DNA of 35,550 nucleotides from Verrucomicrobiaceae bacterium (GTDB lineage Bacteria > Verrucomicrobiota > Verrucomicrobiia > Chthoniobacterales > Chthoniobacteraceae). Under the pieces are notes generated by a model. The model did no database searches. It saw only the letters and a program-made list of their open reading frames with translations, and was not told the DNA's origin. The translations under genes were made by a program, and so were the position numbers. Where the stretch lies: NCBI GenBank assembly GCA_005791535.1, contig SXWH01000202.1:1-35550 (forward strand), given 5' to 3'. This document shows, one piece after another, positions 15,801-25,357 of the stretch; the stretch's first letter is position 1; every line of letters begins with the position of its first letter.

Positions 15801-18269
15801 CCAGAAAGGCGTAGCCGATTCGGCCGCATCGGTTAGTTCGAGACTGCTCCCTCCACCGTCGGCCCATTGCGACCATCGCGATTGATCTGCGTAGTTCACT
15901 TCGTCCATGGCGGCAAAATACGTAAGCGAACCGGGAATCACCACTGGTTGGGCCAGCACGATTTCCTCACCACCATCAGCAAGCGCTCCGGTGAAGGGAC
16001 CGTAAATCAGCGCAGGTGAAAGCGCCGGATGATTGGCCTGCGTCCGCGCCGGATTTTTCGCCACTACAACGTAGCCGTTCGGCGCGATGCTCGCACCCGC
16101 GGGAAACGTGTATGAAACGCCGTCGCTTATGCGCCATCCGGCCAGACTCACCACGTTGCCGGAGAGATTGCGCAGCTCCATCCACTCGTCCTCCGTGTCG
16201 CCGGTAATCGGATGGAAGTACAGTTCATTAATCACCACCGGTCCGCGCGCCGCAGCTGCGTTCGCGGCACCCGGTGTTGCAGCCGAGAGCCGCCGCACGG
16301 GACCTTCGCCATCAGGCACACGACCAGCGGCCGTGTCGGCCAGTTGCCCGCGAAAGCGCACTACATCAAGAACTCGGGTCTGCGTTGCATTGGTGAAATA
16401 AATCGTCTCGCCCTCTGCATCCAGGCCGAAACCCATCTGCGTCTGCGAGAAACTCACCCGTCCGCGCGGCGGCAGAACGGTGCCGCCCGGAATCTGAAAC
16501 TTGGCGAGCATGGCACTGTCGTCCGAGAGCCAGCAACCGCTCACGTCCACATTCAGCGGGCTGCTGTTGAACAGTTCCACGAAATCGGTCCCGATGGTGG
16601 AGTGCGCCAGGATTTCGTTAATAAGCACGTGATCCTGCGCGCTCGAAGATACGTTTTCCGCAGCGCCCGGTGTCCCACCTATGGACGCGCTCGCGCTCCA
16701 TGCCTTCACATCCGCTTCGCCGAAACTGGGCCGCGCCAGCACGAGCGAGTGCCCCGCCCCATCGGCAGCAGCGGGCCAATCGGGCCCGTCGTTCCAAATC
16801 GCATCCAGCACGATCGCATCATTCTTCCGCCGAAGCCTCAGCGTGCCACCGTTATTGGAAAGCGTGCCGGTCCAGGGTCCGAGAACGCCATTGAGCCCGT
16901 ACACCGCCTGCACGTCCGAAGGTGCTGCCGCGACAACAAGAAATCCCTGCGCTGGAATGCTAGTTCCTGGCGGAAACGAAAAATCAACATCTCCGGAAAT
17001 GCGCCATCCCGTGAGCTCTTCTGGCCAGGGATTTGTGTTGTACAGCTCGATGAACTCCACATTCCTTCCATCGAGGCGCGGTGCCGGATTCGGCATGATT
17101 TCCGAGAAAATCAACGGTGTCCTTTTGCTGGATACGGCGAGCGGTTCCGCGCTGCGCTGCCACCGATTTGGATAAATCACATCGATCGCGGCGGATGTTG
17201 TCACCGTGCCGTTCGGATTTGTGACAGCCACCGAATAGTTTCCGGTGCTCGCGAAAACTGCGTTTGTGATGTTCAAAGCAGATGACGTTGCGCCGGGAAT
17301 CGCCACATTGTTCAGGTACCACTGGTAGTTCGGCGCCACGATGCTCTCAGCATTCACACTCAGAGTCGCACTATCACCGAACCACAGTGTTTGTGATGGT
17401 GGAGTAGTTACAAATACCGGCGGCGCGAGCGGATCGCCCACGAGCGAGACCGTAAGGTTCTCAATCCGCGCATCACACAACGCGCCTGCCCCGGTGGCGT
17501 TGCCGGATTGAAGCACGCGCATTTCCAAATATCGCACGGCATTCTCCCATGTCACATTCCACGGACCGAGATTGAACGTCCCTCCGCCCGTGACCGTCAC
17601 CACCGCGGTCGCGACAATCGGCGAAACGGTCTCGTCGATCGTGAGCACGAGGTTCCAGTTTGTCGCATAGATGTCGGGGGACTTCAGTACGCCTGTCGCG
17701 CCGCTGGCGATGTTCACATTATCCGCCCACGTCGCCCATGCGCCGTTTCCACGGATAAAAAAACCGATGTCGGTCGATGCGTTGTTCGGCCCCGTGTGAC
17801 CCGGAGTATCGCCCAGATCGAGCGATAACCACGTGTCTGTAACTGCCGTTGCGTTATTCCGTTGAATGTTGCCCGTGTACGCGACCCGCCATTTTCGCCC
17901 CGCCACCTGCGGGCCAAAATTTGTGGAAAGCCTCACCGCCGTCGCCGAGGATGTAGTTCCGTGATAGGTCCGCAGCAGCAGCGCATCGCTGCCGCCGAAG
18001 GTCGCAGAGCTTTTCTCTATGAAGGCGTCATTTGTATAACCAGTCGAACTGGTCAGCAGCTCCGTATAGGTCCCGCCAGCCAGTGGACCCGATTGCCGCG
18101 CAGGGATGTTGACGTTTATATTCGAATCACTCGTCGCACCGGCGAGGGTGAATGGATCAGACAGTTGTGGAACGTCAGCCATCGCGCTCCACGCGAAAGC
18201 CATCCATGCGGATACAATCAGGCGGAAAACCCGGTGTGCGCAATTGCTGGCGGAGAAAGATTTGTGCAT
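12831..18269 (-). CDS. Giant secreted protein with LTD, Ig-like and CotH domains
   Basis: The protein has 1812 residues. The signal peptide is MHKSFSASNCAHRVFRLIV and onward to SAMA. A lectin-like beta domain (about 35-275) is followed by an Ig-like repeat with PPSQTLWFGDSATLSVNA (about 281-366). Three lamin-tail domains begin near 386 (IFSEIMPNPAP), 546 (VLINEILAHS) and 676 (VVINELYFHP). A carbohydrate-binding-like segment lies near 880-965 (VINGGFESGIGAWLVQG). The CotH kinase-like region is about 1118-1503 and contains NHKNAYLYKPANGLWQVIANDMDIG. A fourth lamin-tail domain (about 1588) and a C-terminal Ig-like tail follow. Such proteins are common in Verrucomicrobia and are probably surface-anchored. 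CotH may phosphorylate proteins, but activity is not shown here. GTG 18296 would add nine residues; ATG 18269 gives the better signal peptide. Confidence 0.88.
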   Translation of the reverse strand: MHKSFSASNCAHRVFRLIVSAWMAFAWSAMADVPQLSDPFTLAGATSDSNINVNIPARQSGPLAGGTYTELLTSSTGYTNDAFIEKSSATFGGSDALLLRTYHGTTSSATAVRLSTNFGPQVAGRKWRVAYTGNIQRNNATAVTDTWLSLDLGDTPGHTGPNNASTDIGFFIRGNGAWATWADNVNIASGATGVLKSPDIYATNWNLVLTIDETVSPIVATAVVTVTGGGTFNLGPWNVTWENAVRYLEMRVLQSGNATGAGALCDARIENLTVSLVGDPLAPPVFVTTPPSQTLWFGDSATLSVNAESIVAPNYQWYLNNVAIPGATSSALNITNAVFASTGNYSVAVTNPNGTVTTSAAIDVIYPNRWQRSAEPLAVSSKRTPLIFSEIMPNPAPRLDGRNVEFIELYNTNPWPEELTGWRISGDVDFSFPPGTSIPAQGFLVVAAAPSDVQAVYGLNGVLGPWTGTLSNNGGTLRLRRKNDAIVLDAIWNDGPDWPAAADGAGHSLVLARPSFGEADVKAWSASASIGGTPGAAENVSSSAQDHVLINEILAHSTIGTDFVELFNSSPLNVDVSGCWLSDDSAMLAKFQIPGGTVLPPRGRVSFSQTQMGFGLDAEGETIYFTNATQTRVLDVVRFRGQLADTAAGRVPDGEGPVRRLSAATPGAANAAAARGPVVINELYFHPITGDTEDEWMELRNLSGNVVSLAGWRISDGVSYTFPAGASIAPNGYVVVAKNPARTQANHPALSPALIYGPFTGALADGGEEIVLAQPVVIPGSLTYFAAMDEVNYADQSRWSQWADGGGSSLELTDAAESATPFWADSNESAKAPWTLVELTGVLDHVHTDASAVANRIDAMLLNAGEALLDEVEAIPSGGGNQVINGGFESGIGAWLVQGTHNQSVIENTGFAGVNSLRIVAAGRGDLAPNRVRSALASTIAAGSTATIRARVRWLRGSDEFLIRFLGGGLEKYSRLVVPTNLGTPGEANSRAISNAGPGITETRHRPALPAANVPFTVSARVQDATGLGAVSLRYRVDPSSTLTIVPMNDAGSGGDLLAGDGIFSCTIPGQPASSLIGFTITAMDSTSASAVFPPTGECLVRVGDALPGGAFGSYSMWLTSAAMTAWNARLPKSNEDFPLTLLHNTSRIFYGSGAHFAMNFESANTNPLNTIGGYEVSLPPGERLFGETSVTLDWPVRDATNQREQLMHWMLEQMHLPTLHRRDVHLIVNGNRRFNATVPIYHDAHQPGGSHLESNFAGDADGRLIKTNTWVEYNDTGTRLSGPINSLLPFTTAGGAYKTARYRWCWQPRADGRNQDDFTDLYGLVNAVNTTGSSYVGAVSGAADMEQWMRSFAFADLTCLWDTFGNENHKNAYLYKPANGLWQVIANDMDIGLGQDNGNRHPSSYALFPAGSIDPPLLTMYATPAFIRHYWRAISDSLGTFFSSSAVSTRISQRYNGYIANGVAVTSPLVASGYYTAITGGIPEWMDLRVAFLQSQLATVSASFSVNGPTTINTTTSPITLTGTAPVSVKTITFNGVEIPLTWTGTTTWSASVSIPGGTNPLSVRAFDSTGIETSGTTLSVTFTGTNAWAAIRINEWLADNAALVTDSADGDSDDWLELYNPTGASVSLANWTLSDSTPVPTTFVIPSGYSIPANGRLIVWADDETIQNSGGGQLHVPFKLSTGGETLTLRAPDGTVIDSVTFGAQVKNISQGRIPDGGLMVDFLAAASAGSSNSPILAPPTATATISGGVVTFSITTTPDFTYQAQFKDDLDAAVWVNLGPPLKATSATLTITDTPGAQVRRFYRAVRVP

Positions 18270-18296
18270 GATTCGCGAGGCGGTATTAAAACTCAC

Positions 18297-18651
18297 AGGA
18301 CGTTTCTAAAAAGCCTTTCTAAACGACACTCCATAGTTGCGGAGGTCGAGCGGCGGCATCGCCCCCCAGCGACACCGCCGCCCCGGAATCCCATGAAACG
18401 CGAACCGATAAACGGCCACGTATTCGCTGGAAACTCCATCCCCTTGCTGGAGTACCCGTCAAGAAACTCCAGCCCCAAAACCCGGGATTTCCGTCAAGAA
18501 CCCGGGAAACCTTTGCAAGAACCGGCCGCGCCTGCTCCGGAACCCAGATGCCTGACACGACTTCGTATTCCTGCTCTATGGCGGTGACATTTTCCCCATT
18601 CAATCAACTTCCCGCTCGACACCTATCCCCTTTTTGGGGCTGGTTATCACC
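18297..18651. other. Divergent intergenic region with paired hairpins
   Basis: This is the 350-bp gap between the giant-protein gene (minus) and the regulator (plus), so promoters for both should lie here, though I cannot place them. The notable content is two adjacent hairpins. GCTGGAGT/ACTCCAGC (18446-18453 and 18466-18473) has a loop containing CCGTCAAGAA. CCCGGG/CCCGGG (18481-18486 and 18501-18506) has a loop containing the same CCGTCAAGAA. A third CAAGAA lies at 18516. No gene is supported. Confidence 0.6.
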
Positions 18652-19719
18652 ATGCCTCCACTCCAATTACTTTCAGTTCCGGCACAGATCGCCGCGCACC
18701 TGCGCGCAGAACTCATGCGCGGTCATTGGAAGGAAACCATGCCGGGTGTCGGTTCGCTTGCGAAGCTGCTGAACGTCAATCACAAGTCCGTCGAAGAGGC
18801 GCTTCGTCAACTGGAACGGGAAGGCGTGCTCAAAGGTCAGGGCCCGGGACGGAAGAGGGCGATTATTTCGAAGGTCGTCAGGACGGAGCGCGCCACGCGG
18901 GTGACGATTCTTCCCTACGAAGCGAAGGACCGGTTTGCATTGAGCATCGTGGAACTCCAGCACGCGCTCTCCGAAGCCGGCCACGAGGTCATCATCGCGG
19001 AAAAATCCCTCGTTGCACTAGGCATGAATCCCGCCCGCATCAGCCGGCTCGTCCGGAGGACACAGACCGACGCTTGGATTATCCAGGCCGGTTCACGCGA
19101 AGTTCTCGAATGGTTTGCCGCCCAACCGGTGCCGGCGATTGCGCTCTTCGGGCGCCGCGACGGCATACCTATCGCCGCTGCCGGACCCGGAACCCACGAC
19201 GCATGCGCCCACGCAACAAGGCAGCTCATTGCGCTTGGACACCGCCGCATCGTCATGCTCTGCCGTAGCGAACGCCGGAAGCCGGATCCCGGCCTGACCG
19301 AACGAACCATGCTCGACGAACTCACCGCGTACGGGATTCCGACCAGCGAATACAATCTTCCGGATTGGGACGAGAGTATTGATGGCTTTCAAGATCTTCT
19401 GTGATCGCTTTTCCGTGTAAGCCCGCCCACGGCGCTCATCTTGGGAATAGGCGAATTTTTCCTCGCGACCCAGCAATTCCTGGCCAAGCGCGGACTGAGG
19501 GTTCCCGAGGATGTATCGCTCGTATGCTTCGATTCCGACCCGAGCTTCGATTGGTGTGCTCCGACAGTGGCGCACGTGCGTTGGGAAATGGAGCCCGTGA
19601 TACGGCGCCTCGTTCAGTGGGTGTACAACGTGCGCCGCGGGCGAATTGATCGGCGACAAACGGTTACTCCGGCGCGCTTCATCGCGGGAGGAACGGTCGG
19701 CCCGTGCTCTGCACGGTAG
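18652..19719 (+). pseudogene. GntR/LacI-hybrid regulator interrupted by in-frame TGA
   Basis: The intact reading would give 355 residues. The first part (18652-19404) carries a GntR-type winged helix: SVPAQIAAHLRAELMRGHW, GVGSLAKLLNVNHKSVEEALRQLEREGVLKGQGPGRKRAI. It continues into a LacI-like periplasmic-binding fold: ATRVTILPYEAKDR, TDAWIIQAGSREVLEWF, VPAIALFGRR, HRRIVMLCRSERRKP. TGA at 19402-19404 follows DGFQDLL. The same frame then continues SLFRVSPPTALIL, then LATQQFLAKRGLRVPEDVSL, then ARFIAGG, and stops at 19719. The two parts fit one family without any frameshift. ATG 18652 is preferred over TTG 18634. It is either a recent pseudogene, a sequence error or a read-through gene. Confidence 0.82.
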
Positions 19720-19762
19720 AAGCAGTCAATTGCCCTTACGCACTCCCCATGCGCCAACCGGG

Positions 19763-21328
19763 TTATTCCGAGTAATTTCTCGAAAGCAATGCCATCGCTG
19801 CGTTGTGACCTGCGATGCCGCTGACTCCGCCGCCCCGGCGGGCTCCCGCTCCAGCGAGGAAAATGTGCGGGTCATCCGTCTCCGCACCCCACAGCGGTCT
19901 GTCTTGCTGCGATTGCCCATGCTCCAGAAATGGGAAATCCAGGTCGCGGTGAAAGATGTTCCCGCGCGGAAGTGAGATGTCCTTCTCCAGGTCGAGCGGC
20001 GACTTCACTTCGATCGCCAGCGATCCGTCGCCGCACGGCGCAAGGACGGATTCAATCGGCTCTGCGAGGTATTCGTTCAGGCTTGCGAGCGCGCGCTCCT
20101 TTGCGAGTGCCTTCGCACCCTCGGGGTCGGCATCAAACAGCTTCGCCGGCGTGTGGAGACCGAAAAGGGTCAGCGTGTGAAAACCTTTCGCGATCAGCTC
20201 CGGCGAAAGAATCGTCGTATCCGTAAGAGTGTGACAATACATCTCCATCGGAAGCGGCTCGGGCATCGCTCCTGCGCGTGCCCGGGTATACGCGTTCTCA
20301 AATTGCGTGAAGCTCTCGTTCGCATGGAAGGTCCCGGCGAACGCGAGCCGCGGATCGATTCCAGACTTCAATCGGGGCAGACGCGTGAGCAGCATATTAA
20401 TTTTCATCTGCGAGCCCTCCAGTGACTGGGGAGCCGACTGTCCGCGCAGGCGCGCGAGATATTGCGGTGCTGCCGCAAAGAGCAGATCCTTCGCAACGTA
20501 TCTTTCGCCGGATTCGGTCTCCACGCGCACTCCTCCCGTGCTGGTCTCCATTACGGTCACCTTCGATCGCAATCGAATATCGACTCCGGACGCCTTCGCT
20601 ATGCGCAACAACTCCTGCACTAAGGCTCCCATTCCACCCTGTGGCACGCGCCATTGACCGGTGCCGTTTCCAATCAAATGGTAGAGGAAACACCGGTTCG
20701 CCTGCATGTCATCGGCGGAAACAAATGTCCCGATCAGCGCATCGGTCAGAACCACGCCGCGCACAAGATCATCGGTGAAGCGCTCGCGAATTACATCTCC
20801 GATCGGAACCTCCATCAAACTGCGCCAAACCTCCGGAAATCCCGTCTGCGCTTTGAGTTCATCGGCGGACTTGAGCGGCTGGAGCATCGACGGCGCGAGC
20901 CGCTTTGCCAGTTCCGCGATTCCGGCGTAAAACTCCCGCCACGCCCGCGCTTCCTTGTCCGATCCCGTGAGTCTCCGGAAGCTCTCAGCCGTCGCAGCGT
21001 CCCAATCCGAAGCCACCAACAGGCCATCATCACGGCCATCCCGATGATACGGTGTGTATGAAGCCACAGACCGCTCCAGCGTTCTGAAACTCATTCCCAA
21101 ATCCGACACGATCTGATCCGGCAGCAGCGACACGAGATAGGAGTATCGAGACAGCCTCGCATCATAGTCGGGGAAAGGTCGCACGCTCGTCGTGGCGCCG
21201 CCCGCTTCCTCTCGCGCTTCAAGCAGCACAACCGATTTGCCGGCTTTCGCGAGATAGCTCGCAGCAACGAGTCCATTGTGTCCTGCGCCGACGATGATGA
21301 CGTCGTAAGTTTTCGATTCGTGATTCAT
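19763..21328 (-). CDS. FAD-dependent oxidoreductase (phytoene desaturase/PYROXD2-like)
   Basis: The protein has 521 residues. The N terminus holds the FAD-binding dinucleotide motif VIIVGAGHNGLVAASYLAKAGKSVVLLEA, with Gly14-x-Gly16-x2-Gly19, and then the family motif EEAGGATTS. Near the end is IFLAGAGARRGGGVSGIAGHNAAMALL, the second FAD-contacting segment. This is the amine-oxidase/phytoene-desaturase-like flavoprotein superfamily, close to PYROXD2-type proteins. The substrate cannot be told from sequence, and no carotenoid genes are nearby. No signal peptide is seen. An AAGGA element precedes ATG 21328 at a normal distance. It lies 34 bp downstream of the DUF1501 gene on the same strand, so it is probably the third gene of that operon. 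Confidence 0.9.
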   Translation of the reverse strand: MNHESKTYDVIIVGAGHNGLVAASYLAKAGKSVVLLEAREEAGGATTSVRPFPDYDARLSRYSYLVSLLPDQIVSDLGMSFRTLERSVASYTPYHRDGRDDGLLVASDWDAATAESFRRLTGSDKEARAWREFYAGIAELAKRLAPSMLQPLKSADELKAQTGFPEVWRSLMEVPIGDVIRERFTDDLVRGVVLTDALIGTFVSADDMQANRCFLYHLIGNGTGQWRVPQGGMGALVQELLRIAKASGVDIRLRSKVTVMETSTGGVRVETESGERYVAKDLLFAAAPQYLARLRGQSAPQSLEGSQMKINMLLTRLPRLKSGIDPRLAFAGTFHANESFTQFENAYTRARAGAMPEPLPMEMYCHTLTDTTILSPELIAKGFHTLTLFGLHTPAKLFDADPEGAKALAKERALASLNEYLAEPIESVLAPCGDGSLAIEVKSPLDLEKDISLPRGNIFHRDLDFPFLEHGQSQQDRPLWGAETDDPHIFLAGAGARRGGGVSGIAGHNAAMALLSRNYSE

Positions 21329-21362
21329 CGTTCCTTTTGGTGCTTCAAAGACTCCTGCGGGT

Positions 21363-22796
21363 TCATGCGAGAATCGGCTTCACCACTTCGCCGTGAACGT
21401 CTGTGAGCCGGTAGTCCCGGCCTTGATGCCGGACTGTCAGCCGCGTGTGATCCACGCCCAGCAGGTGAAGCGCGGTCGCGTTGAGGTCGTGAATGTGGAC
21501 GGGATCTTTCACGACGTTGTACGAAAAATCGTCCGTCTCGCCAAACTGAGCGCCCGGCTTTACTCCGCCGCCGGCGAGCCAGACCGAGAAACAGCGCGGA
21601 TGGTGGTCGCGACCATACGTCTTCGCGGTGAGTTGCCCTTGCGAATATACGCTGCGTCCGAACTCCCCGCCCCAAATCACGAGCGTGTCCTCCAGCATGC
21701 CTCGCTGCTTCAAATCTTCAACCAAAGCCGCACTTGGCTGGTCGGTGTCGTAACATTGCGTGCGGATGTGTTCCGGCAGGTCGCTGTGCTGATCCCATCC
21801 GCGATGGTAGAGTTGGATAAAGCGCACGCCGCGCTCGGCAAGGCGCCGCGCCAGAATGCAGTTCGCTGCAAAGGTGCCGGGCTTGCGCGATTCCGGGCCA
21901 TATCGCTCGAACATGGACGCTGGTTCCCTCGAAAGGTCGGCAAGCTCCGGGACTGATGCCTGCATACGGAACGCCATCTCGTATTGGTCGATGCGGACCT
22001 GAATTTCTGGATCCTGATACTCGTCGAGCTTGAGTCGGTTAAGTCCGGCAATGTCGTTGAGCATCGCGCGCCGGCGTTCCGTCGTGATACCCGGCGGATT
22101 TGAAAGAAAAAGGACCGGGTCCTTTCCGGGACTGAATCGAACGCCCTGATAGCGCGCAGAAAGAAAACCCGAACTCCACATACGCTCGTGGAGTGGCTGT
22201 GCGTTCCCGTTGCCGCTCGGCCGCGAAATCATCACCACAAATGCGGGCAGGTTCGCATTCTCCGAGCCGAGACCGTAGGCCATCCATGAACCAAACGAGG
22301 GTCGCCCGGGTACCTGACTGCCGGTTTGCAGCATGGTCATCGCGGGGTCGTGATTGATGGCCTCGGTGTTCATCGAGCGGACGATGCAGAGTTCGTCGGC
22401 AATCCGCGCCGTGTGTGGAAGTAATTCGCTAAGCCAGTGCCCGGCTTTTCCGTGTTGCTTGAATTCAAACACGGACGGCGCGATGGGAAAACGCGCCTGC
22501 CCCGCAGTCATGCCGGTGACACGCTGGCCGTTCCGCACCGATGCCGGAAGATCCTTGTCGAACTGCTCCCGCAAGCCCGGCTTGAAATCGAAAAGATCCA
22601 GTTGAGAGGGAGCGCCCGCCTGCGTGAGCCAGATCACGCGCTTTGCCTTCGGTGCGAAGTGCGGCAAGCCTGCCACACCTAGTGCGGCGGATGGCGTGGG
22701 ATTCAACAACGAGGCTAGGGCCGCCGCGCCGATTCCCGCGCTGGCACGACCGAGGAATTGCCGGCGCGTGATTTCGTGAAATGGTTGCGTGTTCAT
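21363..22796 (-). CDS. DUF1501 protein with Tat signal
   Basis: The protein has 477 residues. It starts with a twin-arginine signal ([22 protein letters not shown], Arg11-Arg12), so it is exported folded through the Tat pathway. The DUF1501 core is visible: [84 protein letters not shown] and [23 protein letters not shown]. The fold is alkaline-phosphatase/sulfatase-like. In planctomycetes and verrucomicrobia, DUF1501 genes pair with PSD1-type genes; the role is unproven and thought to involve polymer metabolism. GGGAG lies 9 bases before ATG 22796, and the upstream gene stops only 6 bp before it, so coupling is likely. Confidence 0.93.
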   Translation of the reverse strand: MNTQPFHEITRRQFLGRASAGIGAAALASLLNPTPSAALGVAGLPHFAPKAKRVIWLTQAGAPSQLDLFDFKPGLREQFDKDLPASVRNGQRVTGMTAGQARFPIAPSVFEFKQHGKAGHWLSELLPHTARIADELCIVRSMNTEAINHDPAMTMLQTGSQVPGRPSFGSWMAYGLGSENANLPAFVVMISRPSGNGNAQPLHERMWSSGFLSARYQGVRFSPGKDPVLFLSNPPGITTERRRAMLNDIAGLNRLKLDEYQDPEIQVRIDQYEMAFRMQASVPELADLSREPASMFERYGPESRKPGTFAANCILARRLAERGVRFIQLYHRGWDQHSDLPEHIRTQCYDTDQPSAALVEDLKQRGMLEDTLVIWGGEFGRSVYSQGQLTAKTYGRDHHPRCFSVWLAGGGVKPGAQFGETDDFSYNVVKDPVHIHDLNATALHLLGVDHTRLTVRHQGRDYRLTDVHGEVVKPILA

Positions 22797-22802
22797 GATG
22801 CG

Positions 22803-25238
22803 TTACTCCCTCATTACCGTTTCATCGAGATTCAGCAGCGTGCTTGCGAGCGCGGTGTAGGACGCGAGTTCCACAACATCGAGCGCGGCATCCGTTGCCG
22901 CCTCTCCGACCTTCAGGAGCATTGCAGCACCGGCTGGGTCGGATCGAAAATCACGAAGCGTGCGCTCAAGCGATGCCCTCAGGATCTCCATTTCCGCGGG
23001 ACGCGGACTGCGCGCAGTCACGAGGCGAAAGCCAAATTCCAGCCGCGACTCCGAATAATCGCCACCCTCGCGCAACATGCGCTGAGCCAGAAATCGCGCA
23101 GCCTCCACGTAGGTGGGATCATTCAGGAGATTGAGCGCCTGAAGCGGCGTGTTTGTGCGCGGGCGGCGCAGCGTGCATGTCTCGCGGAACGGTGCGTCGA
23201 AAAGCAGCATCGCAGGATTGGGAACCGAGCGCTTCCAGTAGGTGTAAAGACTGCGCCGGTGCAGTGCCTCGCCTTTGTCCTGAGTGTAGGTCGCCTTTGG
23301 ATTATCCTTCTGATTGACCACCTGCTCGTAGAGTCCCGGCGGATGATACGGTTTCACAGACGGTCCGCCGATTTTCCTCACAAGAAGGCCACTCACCGCG
23401 AGCGCCTGATCGCGCACAAACTCTCCCTGCAAGCGGAACCTCGGTCCGCGAGCCAGCAGGCGGTTGTCCGGATCGCGTTCGTGTGCCGCGGGCAATTGCT
23501 TCGAGCTTTGACGATAGGTCGCGCTGGTCACGAGCATGCGCAGCATCGCCTTCGTATTCCATCCGCTCGAAATGAACTCCGATGCGAGCCAGTCGACGAG
23601 TTCCGGATGACTCGGCGGTTCGCCCTGCGACCCGAAATCCTCCGCCGTGCGCACCAGCCCGGTGCCAAACAGCATCTGCCAGTAGCGGTTCACCGTGACG
23701 CGTGCGGGCAGCGGGTTTGCCGGATCTACCAGCCAGCGCGCGAGTCCCAGTCGATTGCGGGGCAAATCCCCGCGCATCGGGGGCAGCGACGATGGAGTTG
23801 TTGCGGCGACCTTTTCTCCGGGCTGATCAAATACGCCGCGCCGGAGAATGAATGTGTCGCGCGGTTTGCCCTCATCCATCACGAGCGTCACCGGCACGGT
23901 ATTCTCCAAGTCGGCGAGTGACTTCGTGAGTTTCGCAAGTCGCTCCTTCGCAGCCTGGGCCTTGTCCTTTGCCGGCGACGGCTGGTCTTTGGCTGCTTGA
24001 GGCTGTTCCTTCACTGCTTCCGCCAACTCTTTCGCCGCGGAAGCGTGCTCCTGTTTCGCCGCTTCGATTTCCGCCTTCAGTGACGCAATCTTCGCACTCA
24101 CTTCCGGCGTTGGCAGCGACAGAAACGGCGGGCTGCTCAACTGTGGCGGCCTGCCGTAATCGCCCACTCCATTCTCCGAGACGTTGTGGAAAAACGCTTT
24201 CAGGCTGTAAAAATCGTTCTGTGTGAAAGGATCGAATTTGTGGTCATGGCAGCGAGCGCAATTGAAAGTCTGCGCGAGCCACACCGTCGCCGTGGTTTCC
24301 ACGCGATCCGCCGTGTATTCGGCGAGGAACTCCTCCGGCGTGATGCCGCCCTCCTCGTTGATCATGTGGTTGCGGTTGAATCCCGTCGCGATCCGTTGTT
24401 CGAGCGTGGCGTTTGGAAGAAGGTCGCCTGCGATTTGTTCGACCGTGAATTGATCGAATGGCTTGTTGTCGTTGAACGCCTGTATCACCCAATCACGCCA
24501 CGCGTGAAGCGTGCGGTCTCGATCCACCTGATAGCCATTGGTGTCTGCAAACCGCGCGGCGTCCATCCAATCGACGGTCATTCGCTCCCCGTAGTGCGGC
24601 GAAGCGAGCAGGCGATCCACCAACCGTTCGTAGGCATCCGGTGCCGCGTCGTTCACGAAGGCATCAACCTCCGCCGGGGTCGGCGGCAATCCAGTGAGGT
24701 CGAGAGTCAACCGACGGATGAGCGTGACCTTGTCTGCTTCCGCTGCTGCTTGAAGGTTCTCCACGCTCAATCGCTGGCGGATAAACGCGTCCACCGGATG
24801 CAGATTCGCCGCCGGAACGTTCGGTCTTTGGATCGGCAAATACGCCCAATGAATCTGATACTCCGCGCCCTCGGCGATCCACTGTTTCAGTCGTTCCTTT
24901 TGCGCGAAGGTCAGCGCCTTGTGCGCCTTGGGCGGGGGCATCAGGTCATCCTTGTCATCCGTAAGGATTCTCTGGACGAACTCACTTTTATCCGGCTGTC
25001 CCGGCACGATGGGAATTTCGCCTGATTCCGCCGGCTTGATTGCCTCCTCGCGAAGATCCAGCCGCAGCCCGGCCTTTCGCACGTTCCTGTCCGGACCGTG
25101 GCAGTGAAAGCACGCATCCGAGAGGATCGGGCGAATATCCCGATTGAAGTCGATCTTCGCCGCGCGCGAAGTCTCGTCCGCGTGCGCTGCGGACGCGGTG
25201 ACAGCCAGAATGCAAAGGATGCGTTTCACAGGCGACAC
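22803..25238 (-). CDS. PSD1-type protein: cytochrome c-like, DUF1549, DUF1553
   Basis: The protein has 811 residues. A short signal peptide ([20 protein letters not shown]) is followed by a planctomycete cytochrome c-like domain with haem motif C43FHCH47 and the MPPP loop. The DUF1549 region includes [19 protein letters not shown] and [18 protein letters not shown]. It contains a second CxxCH, C327ARCH331, in [15 protein letters not shown] Lys/Ala/Gln/Pro-rich coiled linker lies near 383-444. DUF1553 follows ([57 protein letters not shown]). It is probably exported and redox-active through c-type haem, and is often proposed to act in polysaccharide breakdown. GTG 25238 starts the frame; GTG 25229 is possible. 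It heads the operon with the DUF1501 protein and FAD oxidoreductase. Confidence 0.93.
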   Translation of the reverse strand: MSPVKRILCILAVTASAAHADETSRAAKIDFNRDIRPILSDACFHCHGPDRNVRKAGLRLDLREEAIKPAESGEIPIVPGQPDKSEFVQRILTDDKDDLMPPPKAHKALTFAQKERLKQWIAEGAEYQIHWAYLPIQRPNVPAANLHPVDAFIRQRLSVENLQAAAEADKVTLIRRLTLDLTGLPPTPAEVDAFVNDAAPDAYERLVDRLLASPHYGERMTVDWMDAARFADTNGYQVDRDRTLHAWRDWVIQAFNDNKPFDQFTVEQIAGDLLPNATLEQRIATGFNRNHMINEEGGITPEEFLAEYTADRVETTATVWLAQTFNCARCHDHKFDPFTQNDFYSLKAFFHNVSENGVGDYGRPPQLSSPPFLSLPTPEVSAKIASLKAEIEAAKQEHASAAKELAEAVKEQPQAAKDQPSPAKDKAQAAKERLAKLTKSLADLENTVPVTLVMDEGKPRDTFILRRGVFDQPGEKVAATTPSSLPPMRGDLPRNRLGLARWLVDPANPLPARVTVNRYWQMLFGTGLVRTAEDFGSQGEPPSHPELVDWLASEFISSGWNTKAMLRMLVTSATYRQSSKQLPAAHERDPDNRLLARGPRFRLQGEFVRDQALAVSGLLVRKIGGPSVKPYHPPGLYEQVVNQKDNPKATYTQDKGEALHRRSLYTYWKRSVPNPAMLLFDAPFRETCTLRRPRTNTPLQALNLLNDPTYVEAARFLAQRMLREGGDYSESRLEFGFRLVTARSPRPAEMEILRASLERTLRDFRSDPAGAAMLLKVGEAATDAALDVVELASYTALASTLLNLDETVMRE

Positions 25239-25357
25239 CCCGCCACGTTTCAGCGGTCAAAGTAAACACCAAAGCAGAATGGCACTTCCCCAAGAAAGGG
25301 AGGACCCGGACGTTCCGGATAGTGATCTCATTGTCGAAATGGCACATGCTATCGGGA

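Noticed and set aside
18319-18603. Minus-strand 94-codon frame between the giant protein and the regulator
   Set aside because: It spans the hairpin region, has no family resemblance and no ribosome binding site, and appears open by composition.
19402-19432. TGA as a selenocysteine codon with a downstream SECIS-like hairpin (CCGTG/CACGG at 19413-19432)
   Set aside because: The stem is only 5 bp, the position is not a Cys or redox site in this regulator family, and regulators of this kind are not known as selenoproteins.
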